Part shown: positions 51,288 to 61,920 of the stretch, piece by piece | Layout of the letters: every line of letters starts with the position of its first letter | Numbering within the stretch: position 1 is the first letter of the stretch | NCBI GenBank assembly: GCA_016165875.1 | Contig: JABBOT010000016.1 | Coordinates: 7,312,598-7,376,597 of the forward strand | DNA: 64,000 bases | Reading direction: 5' to 3' | DNA from: Acanthopleura granulata | Lineage: Eukaryota > Mollusca > Polyplacophora > Chitonida > Chitonidae | The notes under the pieces: model-generated | The model's input: the letters and a program-made list of their open reading frames with translations, nothing else | What the model was told of the DNA's origin: nothing | The model's database searches: none | Made by a program: the position numbers and the translations under genes

Positions 51288-52507
51288 TTGATAATTTCAC
51301 GGCCCTCTTCGGTTGGGGTCTACATAACGGAAATGCTACTGTTGCTAACGCAACATTGCAACAAACTGGTGGCCGAGCCAATCCAGAAGACCAGGTCTTC
51401 GCGGCCATTTTGGTCATGATCTGTGGTACCACGCTGTTCTTCAATTCCTCTCTCATTTACATCATCGCTCGCACGAAGGCTCTTCACACCAGCACCAACT
51501 GCTTCATCGTGTCCATGACTTCGAGTGATCTCTTGGTCGGCGCATGCGTGATGCCGGTCGCCGTCGCCTGTCGTCTGCAACAAGGATGGATTTTCACAGC
51601 GGCGTTTTGCCAAGCGACTGGCGTGATTAACTCAGTGGGGAGTTCCGTGACTATTCTCAGCATGACGGGAGTAGCCATTGACCGGTACGTGGCTGTGTCG
51701 AGACCGTTGAAATACAGCAACATCATGGACCCGGTATCAACTGGCGCCATGTTGGTGGTCATTTGGCTACAGAGCCTCACTTTCGCATTTATTCCAGTTT
51801 TCCGTGTAGGTACGTATGGATATGACGGACACATGTCCACGTGCTCGTTACGCCTGGATAGCCACAGCGGATTCTTTTACACAAAGTTTGTGGCTTGTGT
51901 TCTGCTGCCCTGTGTTGTTATCTTTGTGACATTGTTGTTGATTTTTAAGGCGGCCAAAAGCCACCATCGGATATTCACGGCGCTCCCTCTGCCGTTCACC
52001 ATGTCATTGACTGGAACGCCCTCTGTCGTGAACTACAAGAGAAGCACTGTGAAAGCTATGCGGGCATTAGTTTTTATTGTTGTCAGCTATGTTGTTTTAT
52101 GGACTCCATACACCATTTTAGCCGCGCTTCAGCTGCAAGATATACCATCTGCGCCTACGCAGCTGCTATTAACTTCCGGTTTGCTGTCCTATGCAAGTTC
52201 GGCCGTTAACCCGTTGATCATTACTGCGCTGAACAAAAAATTCAAGGAAAAATTATTAGACATGATTTGTTGTCACAAAATTTGTTGCCACAAGAACAAC
52301 CTTGTAGGTCCTGGACATTCAGAAAGACAAACTCACGTGACCGCCATGCCTAGCAACTACGATACACGCGCAAGTCGCAGCCACGTGATTTCACAGGAGA
52401 ATGAAACCGGCCCTAGGCTTATAGTGAGACAATTCACTAAACCAATCGTCAGACTCCAACCTCCCACCCCAACACATCGCGCGAGACGTCAGAATTTAAA
52501 CCCCTAA
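51284..52507 (+). CDS. Orphan class A (rhodopsin-like) GPCR, intronless, 407 aa
   Basis: A single open frame with seven membrane segments. An in-frame stop at 51,245-51,247 with no ATG between fixes the start. The N-terminus has three N-glycosylation sites (Asn4, 17, 22). Landmarks: TM1 Asn54; TM2 Asp82 in SSDLLVG; TM3 Cys109 paired with ECL2 Cys187; DRY 133-135; TM4 Trp161; TM5 Pro209; TM6 LWTPY with Pro275; TM7 NPLII (309-313), where NPxxY has Ile for Tyr. The residue at 3.32 is Asn116, not the Asp of amine receptors, and TM7 has no retinal Lys, so neither an aminergic receptor nor an opsin is likely. The C-tail has Cys329/330 and 334/335 in a small duplication (CCHKICCHK), good palmitoylation candidates. 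Ligand unknown; G-protein coupling is inferred from DRY. Confidence 0.93.
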   Translation: MIDNFTALFGWGLHNGNATVANATLQQTGGRANPEDQVFAAILVMICGTTLFFNSSLIYIIARTKALHTSTNCFIVSMTSSDLLVGACVMPVAVACRLQQGWIFTAAFCQATGVINSVGSSVTILSMTGVAIDRYVAVSRPLKYSNIMDPVSTGAMLVVIWLQSLTFAFIPVFRVGTYGYDGHMSTCSLRLDSHSGFFYTKFVACVLLPCVVIFVTLLLIFKAAKSHHRIFTALPLPFTMSLTGTPSVVNYKRSTVKAMRALVFIVVSYVVLWTPYTILAALQLQDIPSAPTQLLLTSGLLSYASSAVNPLIITALNKKFKEKLLDMICCHKICCHKNNLVGPGHSERQTHVTAMPSNYDTRASRSHVISQENETGPRLIVRQFTKPIVRLQPPTPTHRARRQNLNP

Positions 52508-52880
52508 GTTTACCTGCAGTGTCACAACCCGAACAACACAATCCCAACCAACACTCCCAATCGGGCCCCACACAGTTTTAGTGTGGGCTGAGTGGGCACA
52601 AGTGGGCTAGGGTTCTGGGTGGACTTTGGAATGGCATCTGCATGGGTCCCATTCGCGGCTGCCACGGATGACCACAACCCGGGCAAGCCTCATTTAAACC
52701 ATCATAAACATATCTAGCCCAACTGGGACACGTTTTTGGCCCATTTTCAACCCTTTCTGGGCTAGCCCAGCTGGGGTCCTCGTGAAAGCATGCGTCAAAA
52801 TTAAAAGGGACCCGATCAGAGCCAATTTGTAGCCCGCTTTGGCCCCACCCGATTGGTGTCTTAACGGAAAGACCCCCACA
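52508..52880. repeat. 'gggcta/gcccac'-rich dispersed repeat 3' of the GPCR
   Basis: Dense in short inverted motifs ('tgggctagcccagctgggg', 'gggcacaagtgggctaggg', 'ggcccattttcaaccctttc'). The composition is unlike its surroundings and resembles palindrome-rich elements I associate with marine invertebrates. It may be part of the receptor 3' UTR; the next AATAAA is at 53,461. Confidence 0.5.
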
Positions 52881-55800
52881 AACACGAAGTTATGGTAAGT
52901 GAAGAGGCCATTAAAAACTGTACGTGAAAATACCTTCACTGCTATTTTAAGATTTTGTTTGCACCAAATTAAATGCAGTCAAATGTTTTGATTGTATGGT
53001 GAGATTTATGGGCTTTACTGATAATGTGTGGCAACAGTGACGTCACGCCGACATTTCTCTGGCCCTGAAACAGAACTATTAGCTTTTCCATACACACCCA
53101 CACATTGCAGAAGTATGGTTCACAAGAACTTCAATCAGAGTTGAACATAAAGGTGTACAAACAGTTTTGTGACGCCACTGTTCGTACGTAATCAACATGG
53201 TCATGAAATCCACAGTACAATCAAAACATTCGACAGCGTTTAATCTGGTGGAAACAAACTCTTCAAAACGTCAGTGAAAGTATTTTCAGATACAGCTTTA
53301 ATTGTCTTTTTACTCATTCTAATTTCAAGTTTGCGAGGTCTTTCCCTTTAACGATATTGTCGAGAACTCTTCACTTTAATGATGACGGTAAATGATATGG
53401 TCGGTGGAAACTGGAGTGTCCGGAATTGAAATGTAGTCAGCAAATCAATTAGGGAAGACAAATAAAGGCGGAATACGGGGGCTTTTGTGTAACAGAAATG
53501 TTACATTTACAAATGTATTTTACACTGGACAAAGTTGTAAAATGTTTCATGGCAGTTTACATTTTATGCCCGTGTAACCATTTGACCATAAAACCTGTTT
53601 GTATATAAAAGTTATGTGTCATTCTTTGGTTTTTTGGTTTTTGTTTTTGTTTTTTTTTTTGGGGGGGGGGGCTTTCCATAGGTAATAATTTATACGATGT
53701 TACTCCTTTCTTGGCCCACATGAATCTGAATAAGCACGGCTCATTATGACGTCATTACATTTGCAATAGCATGTGGGTCCTTACTGTGACAGAGAACAGC
53801 TGACTTGCAAGGGTTTTTGTCCACAAAGCCATTTCTGACTCAAGTCAACATATAAAATACGATTTTTAGAAGAGTTCTGTTTTTGAGCCTTAGAAATTCA
53901 AGCAGCGGTCATCTCATCTATGATTAAAGGGACATGGTCACCCAAATAGTAGCTATTTTATTACAGAATGTCATGAGTATTAGGCATTTTTCTGCAGAGG
54001 TAAAAGCTACAAGCTTTTCGTTAATCCCACCACCATTGTACGTTAAGTGAATGTTTAAAAATAATGTTTAAAAATAACAAAAAAATGAAAACTAAAAAGT
54101 GTGCCAGAATATTCAAATTTGGATGGCTGTGAATTCTGTGGAAATGGAGCATGCACACAGGTAGACTTCATATGTAAACAAACGTGGCTGATAACACACG
54201 TAAGAGGAAGACTTACGACCAAAAAGAGGCGTAAAAGAGAGTTCCGCGGGTTGACAAGCAAGCCCGCGAGTTGTAATTAGTGGCCGGTACTGCTCGATAG
54301 GTTGGTACAAATGTTGCTGTTGCTGTTGTGGCGGTGTTAAACCTCGAACAGACACACGCCTTTGATTCAGAGTTTAATGAGAAGATTTTTGGTAACATTC
54401 CTCTCAATGCCGTTTAAGCCGCTATACTCTACATGCATCTGTGAGTATCAAAATTCGAAATTATCCGAGTTCCTGTAGCCAATATGGAAAGGTCCCGAAC
54501 GCCTGTAGTCCTTTCGGTTCAATGTTAATGAGGCAAAATGACCCGACCTCTTTGTGTTGAATTCGAATAACGGCTGGATTTCTCCGGGCTCGTACAAGCA
54601 AACATACTCAACAAATATATTTAATTTCAACATGACAGATTTAGTGTATGATGGAACTTCAAACCTTAGTTCAGACGTTACAGTCAGAATTTGTTTAAAA
54701 ATCCAAATTTTGGAGGGACCATGACTCTGTAGTGAAGACAAGTATTAAAATTTGAACTTCCCGTATCGGAAGCGAAGCATTGTAATGCAGTTTTACATTT
54801 TAACTGAAGTGAGAATTAGCTTCCTGGAATCGATCTCCTTTCAGAAATGTTGATATTATTTCAGCACCTCAGTAAAAGATAAACCCGTAACTGAGGTTAA
54901 TTGACAAAACGCCGGATTCCAAGGTTTACGTGTGGCCATTTACCAGTTATAGTATCATACCGTGGTCGCTGCTCTCGCTCCGGCCGTCTATCTTACTGGT
55001 ACTTAAATACTTGTCTATGTTACGTCATTTGTCTGAAATTTTGGATGAACGTCACCGTTAAGGTCAGTGTCTAGTGGTAGAGAGATCCGGTGATGCCATA
55101 ATCTGGTTTGCTGACTCATTGCAGGAAGACACTAGAAAAGACGCTTGGTATATTCAGTGTCTGGTCGCATTGAGGCGACCATACTTGCACTTTCTCCAAA
55201 AAAACCCGTAACAATAAGCTAAAACGTCTTAAACATACACCATTCACAAAGCAAGCCGGAGCATGTGGGCAAATTGTCGTTGTTTGTCCTTTTTGGACTA
55301 GCTCAGCTTAAGAAGAAAGATGAAAGGTCCCCCACCCCATTAATTAGCCTTAAATGCAAAAATGAAGCACGGTTAAATAAAGAAAATCTGGCATGCAATA
55401 CAATTTTTGGTTTAGGATATGTTGGTTCATAAACACATACAAACGTAACTTGCGTGCATGTTATGCGTTGTTATAATGTTTAATTCTAATCGTAGGAAAT
55501 GGTTTAGAATGCGTCTCAAGCCCGCTAAGGGTCAAGAGTATAGTTCCCGGGTTTGCAAGGTATGTCTTAAGCCACCTCAATACTCGTGGAAACTTTCCTG
55601 CTGTGTTACCTTACAAGCGATCGATCTTGGCTTGTTGACATGAAAGGAAATGGCCGTCTTTATTTGATTGCTGTTGAAGGCCACGCTCAAGAAGAAACAT
55701 ATCACAGAGATATGACAACGCTAAGATTTATGAGAGGTAGAACCGGGAAAAACAAGTAAACCTCGCTGAAGAAGTAACAGCTGACGTACATGTAGAGCCT

Positions 55801-57215
55801 CAGCGGAAGAGCTCGAGATCGCAGGGGGTGGGGGTGGGGTACGGGAAGAGGGGAGAGAGACAATCACCGTGGGACAAAAGCCCTTTGTAAGAGCCTAATT
55901 ATTCATTTAGATTGATTTGTATACCAAAGAATTGGCTTAAGAATAGCATATAGATGTATTCTTGTTTGCATAAACGTACAAAGAGACTTAGGTGTGTTTG
56001 AACTAAATCGTGTGTCTTTGTTGAAGGAGTGACTAAAAATAACCTTCTTTTATGATCATTTTTTTGTGTTTACATTGATGGTTTTCATCAGTGGGTAAAA
56101 TAGCAAAGTGCCTAACTATTTCATCATCTACACAGATATATATATATCCATCTTCTGTGCAAAGTTCTCCGCAGATATCATTATTACGAACACAAAGCAC
56201 TGATGTCTTAAACTTAAGATATACGATCTTGTCATGAAACGAGAAATATTCCATGAAGAAAGAAAACATTCAGCACGCCAAAGTTTTTCAAGCATAAATG
56301 AAATTCCCTGCTCAGGATTGAGAACGGTGGAATACTGGCTGGGCCTGTTATTGTAGGCCTCACACTATTTTCATATGACAGGCTTATTAAGTTTGTCAAG
56401 CGCCTATAATAAACGAGGAGTGATACCAGGCAGAACTCCGGACATAGAGGAAGAGACCACTTTTGATCAAAGAACATATCATAAATACCACTGTACGGAG
56501 ATTTCAACGGTGTTTTTCATTAATTTGTTTTGTATCGTTTTTACAACAAACAAAAACATTCTGATTCCACTGTGTAGATTCTGTGCCGTATTGCACAGGT
56601 TGAAGTACAGTGATATCACAGATTCACATATTCTGCTAAACGTCCTGTAACTGTTGCCACATTAAATACAGATGCAGGCGTGGTAATAGATGTATATTCG
56701 GGTAGCAATCATAGGACATTGAACAGCTGAAGAACAATCTGTGACGTCACTGTGCTTCATCCTATTCAACATTGTTCAAAAAGTCAACCGCTGTACCTCA
56801 GTCTTTATTTCCATTTTTCACCGTTGTAAAATGTCAAAGCTTACTCAAAACCATATCTGAATTCTGCGCAAAACGTTTAGATGATCCATACTTTATTTAA
56901 AGGCGATCTGTTCTTTTAAAGTCCCATGGCAACCAAGCAGGGCTCGATTTAAGATAGATACATCAGCACTCTACCTGTATACTACTGGCGATATGCTTAT
57001 AGCCGCAGAGCTGCAGGGAGAGCTCTAACGAAATTTTTTCAAAACGGGTTAAATTTTCGTTCAAATTACATATTTACCTATATAGCTAGAACACAGTGAC
57101 TCCTTTTTTTATTAAGCAAATAGAAACCTGGGCAACTTGTCATTGTCCTTCTGTAGATATCTCTTCTGATTGGGGTCAAAATATTGTGTCGGTTCAGTCC
57201 ACAGAGAGTCAAATA
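52881..57215. other. Intergenic, nothing convincing
   Basis: Unique AT-rich sequence. A T-run followed by a G-run (53,650-53,671), a SINE-tail scrap in minus orientation at 55,655-55,695 ('tttatttgattgctgttgaa'), and a short (ta)n at 56,136-56,148. A 97-codon minus-strand ORF (54,448-54,741) has no recognisable domain and no supporting context. Confidence 0.5.
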
Positions 57216-57726
57216 TAATGGAATAAATGAATGAAGGATTGTGACTTAACGCCTCATCGACAATACCTCAGCCATATCGTGGCGATAAAATACAATGGAA
57301 TATTTCTGGTTCACAGCATGAGGCTCAAACCCACATCATGCCGTTCAAATATGTATGTATGCTTGGGTTTTATCCATCGTACTCAACAATTTTTCAGATA
57401 TATAAAGACGTGGAGTCCTTAGGGTGCATATATATTCTGTGTCCTCTTGTGGCAGGGTGATGCAATGCCGCCGAAGTGCTTCCGCAACTGTACCATCATG
57501 CCGAAGACACCAGACATGACACCCAACGCAGTCACATTATACTGACACTAGGCCGACCAGTTCTGTTTCCTTGTCCTAACCTCTCAGGTAGTGATGAGCG
57601 CAAGGTGAGGCAGCACACAAGTCCCATTTTTTAAAGTGTTTGCTATGACCCGACCCAGGATTGATCCCGGATCTACATACCCCGAAACGGACGCTCTAAG
57701 CACTATAGGCCAATGAGGGGCTCCGC
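57216..57726 (-). repeat. Family-2 tRNA-derived SINE, copy 2
   Basis: It matches copy 1 at 39,968-40,465 over most of its length ('ttcacagcatgaggctcaaa', 'gtatgcttgggttttatcc', 'actcaacaatttttcagata', 'ggccgaccagttctgtttcc'). The left end differs ('taacgcctcatcgacaatac'). The tRNA-like head is at the right end on the minus strand. Confidence 0.88.
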
Positions 57727-58164
57727 CGTTCAGATATGGCTTTAACCTTTATTGAGTCGTGAGGATTAAACGGAATCGGCGGCCAGTGATGGCGCCATTC
57801 GGCCACGCATGATCGCTATACACAACCGCTCTGTTCGCCTTCAGCTGTATTCAAACACTTAAAACAAGTCATCGTGCCTGTTCTGAAAGGGAGCTGTTTA
57901 CTTTGGATAGATATGGTGTCGGATATGATCGATATTTCACCTCTGTTATATGTACTTTCCTGAATGGTCGTACGATATACCACTAGACCTCTTAACATAA
58001 GAATGAGTTCAAAGCATAGTTTTATTTATTGGTAACCAAGTGTTTGAGAAGGCTGGGATTGCATGTTTTTGTTGATGTACCCATAACATGCACAAAAATG
58101 CGACCCTTTGTATTAGCTGTGGTCACAGCATTTGAGGGTTTGTTTTGTATGAATTTTAGCCTCG

Positions 58165-58345
58165 CTTTCGTCATTATTTGGATCATATGACGACGGATAT
58201 CACCCTGTAGTAGGTCGCACCTAGGGCTGACTTATTTATGGTGCTGCCTCACTGGAAAGCCGGAGACACCAGACATGACAGTTGACCCAGTCACATTATA
58301 CTGAAGCCGGAACGACGAGTACTTGGCTTGTTTCTCTTATGCTGA
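58165..58345 (-). repeat. Family-2 SINE, truncated copy 3
   Basis: 'atcatatgacgacggatat' followed by 'gagacaccagacatgacag' and 'cagtcacattatactgaag', shared with copies 1 and 2; much of the middle and the head are missing. Confidence 0.75.
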
Positions 58346-59395
58346 ACATCAAGCGAGTTAGTGCCATGATGACCGATGTTAAAGTCTTAGATCGGCTATC
58401 TGCAATCGGATAAATAAGAAATTATCGCTGCACGCAGTAACGAATTTGATCGTGTTTGGGCGAATGAGATCAGCCGTGATATGTTGTTTGACCATTTTGT
58501 GGGCTGTATAAATGTTTCTTCAGTTTACAGTCACCCTGCTCGATGCGTAATAATTTTTGGAAACCTGAATAAACACCTCGGCTGGTCCTAACGCAGAATC
58601 CAGTGACAAAATACCACGTTGATCATGCTGGCACACGTCCAGCAGGTATATAGTCTTATATTCCTGTGTAAAGACCGAATGGTGATCTTCGAAAACGGCA
58701 TACTGAAAAATATACGTCCGCCGATGACTACTATTTTAACTAAGTGTACTGTTCCAACTGGCCTGCTCTTGGAGTACAGGATGATCATACACATGAGGCA
58801 GCAAAGGGGACACAGACCAACTGACTCAGAAAGGAAGAAACAGGCTCCTTAGTTCCTTCGTCTCCTCTTTAAATGCGATATTCACCATCTGAACCAGCTG
58901 AGGCTTCCTTATCAATCGATTGTACGAAAGAAGCGACCTTTAACCTCGATACCATCCTTTTTAAAAATAGCAAAGTGATCTTCTACAAGAATTACGGCAA
59001 TTAATTTTCAAGCTACGTTCAAAGTGATGCCTTTGCCGCTATGCATACATACGCTGTGCGAAGGTGCATTGAATCGTGCTTACCGCGCGTCTATAGAGGC
59101 TGCAGTCACGCCTAGCGCAGTATCGACAACATGCGACACAGCTAAATTTACTGGCTAACAATTGCAATAAAAAGTGTTACAATGAAATCTTGGTCTTAAT
59201 TTACATCAGCAAATACAGAATTATAGGAATCTGAACTCTTATATATAGTGTTATAGATTATGTGAAGCTTTTATTATACGTGCAGGTGATACGATATACT
59301 CATATATACAAACTCTACACTCAGTGCTTTGATTTGATGAGATCAGTAAAATTTCTGGAAACCGACTGCAAAATGTGAATGTAAACCAAATTTAT
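58346..59395. other. Intergenic, nothing recognised
   Basis: Unique sequence without coding or repeat signals that I can name. Confidence 0.5.
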
Positions 59396-59397
59396 TC

Positions 59398-59672
59398 GGG
59401 GGCCTCCTTGGCTCAGTCGGTTAGTGCGCTATTGCAGCACAATAACCCGAAGCCTCCCATCAATGCGGTCGCTGTGAGTTCAAGTCCAGCTCATGCTGGC
59501 TTCCTCTCCGTGCGTAAGTGAGAAGGTCTGCCAGCAACCTGCGAATGGTCGTGGGTTTTCCCCGGGCTCTGCCCGGTTTCCTCCCACCATAATGCTGGCC
59601 TCCGTCGTATAAGTGAAATATTCTTGAGTACGGCGTAAAACACCAATCAAATAAATAAATAAACAAATCCAT
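59398..59672 (+). repeat. Family-1 SINE, best full-length copy
   Basis: The head 'ggggcctccttggctcagtc' + 'ggttagtgcg' gives an A-box, and 'gagttcaagtcc' a B-box of an RNA polymerase III promoter. The body has 'ctcatgctggcttcctctcc', 'ggtctgccagcaacctgcga', 'gggctctgcccggtttcctc', 'ccaccataatgctggcc', 'gtacggcgtaaaacaccaat', then (aaat)n. Least decayed of about 20 copies and useful as the family reference. Confidence 0.97.
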
Positions 59673-60720
59673 TCAATGCAGAAAACCTGTTGGGTACTGG
59701 CGTGTTGTGGCGATTTTCATGACAAGTCAAGTCTGTTTTCCTCTTTCATTCACAATATAGTGATACATTTATACAGTAACAATACTGTCGAGAAATATTA
59801 CGATGAACTAGCCCAGGAACATCCGCGATGCTATTATATGCATTTGGGAATTTGACTGTTTAAACACTATCCTCGTTTTACGTTGATAGCCGTGAGAATA
59901 ATGCTGTGTGGGCAATCAGCGGAATGGAAAATTCATGAGCAGAGACATAAAAAATAGGCTACAGTTGTCCAAAACCGTGATCGCTTGCTAAAAATAACCT
60001 ATTGTAAATGACACACCACAGAAAGATCCGCCTGGTACGGAAGTAGACCAGAAGACACCCAGTATTTCCACGTACAGAAAGTGAACATCATTCAGTTGGC
60101 GGTTTGTGAAGAAAGAATGAAATTATCGACCGTCTGTCTTCGTAGGTACAATTCGGTCTTTATTTTCACAATTGGCCACATTAAATGTCTGTATTGATTG
60201 AATGATCATGTATAGTTCGGTCGTGTGTCAGTTCGGACAAAGGTGTTTTAAAGAATAAAACCACACATTGTCCATTCATCGCTTCGTCAACTCATTACTA
60301 AATACACATAGCTAGCTAACAGAGAAGGTAATGGCCGGAAATTCGATGCGAGGTCGATCGCTTACAGCGGAAATTGTCGATCATTGCCGATTGTTGTGTG
60401 TACGGGCGCGTTTACTGTTCCTAAGGCATTGCCCATCCAAATAAACTACCTATTGTTCCTTGTGTTTTATACAGGTAGGCACTCCTTGTCTGTGCCCCGA
60501 GATGTCGATTGAGGCATAAGGCGACAGGTAAGCTGTGTTTTAAATTACAGGTGTTTCCTCGTAAGTTTACTTACAATGGCTGTATATCAGGTAAATACTA
60601 CTCCAAAAATATCTCTAAAAACAATTTGTATAGCCAAACACAAGGTCACTTTCTGCTCTTTATGGATCTGAATAATTTTACACTACAGAGTACAGTTTTT
60701 ATGTTGTACGCAAAAGGCTA
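59673..60720. other. Intergenic, nothing recognised
   Basis: Unique sequence. The ORF at 60,509-60,787 runs into a (ta)n microsatellite and has no domain. Confidence 0.5.
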
Positions 60721-60723
60721 CGC

Positions 60724-60748
60724 TTATATATATATATATATATATATG
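60724..60748. repeat. (TA)n microsatellite
   Basis: About 12 uninterrupted TA units. Confidence 0.97.
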
Positions 60749-60827
60749 TTATACATAACTTTAATTATGTTAAATCCAATAACATAATAATAATAATATA
60801 ATGGTAGATTAACACTTTCTATAAAGC

Positions 60828-60892
60828 AGGCCGCCGTCGTATAAGTGAATACGGTGTAAAACACCAATCGAATAAATAAATAAATAAACATG
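60828..60892 (+). repeat. Family-1 SINE, 3' end only
   Basis: 'ggccgccgtcgtataagtga' joined to 'tacggtgtaaaacaccaatc' and (aaat)n, with 'atattcttgag' missing. Confidence 0.92.
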
Positions 60893-61249
60893 ATTAACAC
60901 TTTCCAAATCTGTTCGAATTCACCGCTTCAAAAATCCTTACACATTATCTTATGTCAAATTTACACATATATGGGTGTTATGTGCGATATTCTAAATGCT
61001 ACAAACCTTGTAGTCTGTCATTATGTCGTGCAGAAATGGCCAATGTAATCGTAACATTTTCAGATGTTTCTTCAGAAAAGTCGTTCTTTGCCGATTACGA
61101 ATGAACACTTTGAAAATGTTGACATTTTAACCTGTGCGTTGTAAGATTGATGCATTCAAACTCTGAGATTAAACTTCAGGTGAAGATAATTCTTAAGGTC
61201 CCCACCTTATTTTCGCTAATTGGGATTCCCGCGCTGTTAGATGTCAACA

Positions 61250-61460
61250 TTTGTTACAAGTTCGAATCCAGCTCTCGGTTTTTTCGGTTGCGGCTTTGGG
61301 TCAGGGAGATTGTCGCTTACCTGTAAGTTATAAGGTGCGATAGTTACCCCCGGGGCATATAATCCACGCATAAACCTGAGTAGCAAGGGAAACATCGTGA
61401 GTACAGTATCACATGTAACCTACGACAGGGCTTTGGCCCAATGGTTAAGGCGGCTGATTT
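61250..61460 (+). repeat. Possible tRNA-like SINE heads
   Basis: 'acaagttcgaatccagctct' (61,257-61,276) is B-box-like, and 'ggcccaatggttaaggcggc' (61,434-61,453) is A-box-like. Neither folds by eye into a complete tRNA, so remnants are more likely than tRNA genes. Confidence 0.35.
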
Positions 61461-61539
61461 CAATCCTATGTGATTACCCTTTTACCAGACAATCCTTAGG
61501 CATGACAATACCCCTACGTAACAATAATCCTGTGCGAAA

Positions 61540-61920
61540 ATGTTCTTCCATGACTGTCATCCTGCGTGACGATGTTCTTGTGTGACCAACCCTTCTTCGT
61601 GGTAAACTTCCTGTAAGACATACTCATGCGTGACAATCATCCTATGTGACACACTTGCTGCGTTAAAACTTTCCGTGTGGCAGCCTTCCTCTGTCACAAT
61701 CCCTCTACGTTACAAACCTCGTGCGTGACCAACCCTCTATATGATAAACCTTCTGTGTGACAAACCTGCTGTGTTAAAGCTTCTGATGTGAGAGCAGTCC
61801 TGTGTGACAATCCCTCAGGGTGACAAGGTCCCTACTTGACAAACCTCCTGGCTCATAAGACTCCTACTCGAAAAGCCTCCAATGTGACAATCCCAGTGCG
61901 TGACAAGCCTGCTGTGTTAT
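61540..61920. repeat. Degenerate ~18-bp minisatellite
   Basis: About 20 loose units of 'tgtgtgacaaacctcctg' and variants (cgtgacaatc, tgtgacaatccc, gttacaaacctc). An old, strongly diverged array. Confidence 0.85.

Noticed and set aside
51320..51840. Minus-strand ORFs opposite the GPCR
   Set aside because: Shadow frames of the receptor coding sequence.
54448..54741. 97-codon minus-strand ORF
   Set aside because: No recognisable domain, homologue or splice context. ORFs of this length are expected by chance in 64 kb.
61434..61453. Possible tRNA gene
   Set aside because: Only an A-box-like stretch is visible; no complete cloverleaf, so a SINE head remnant is more likely.
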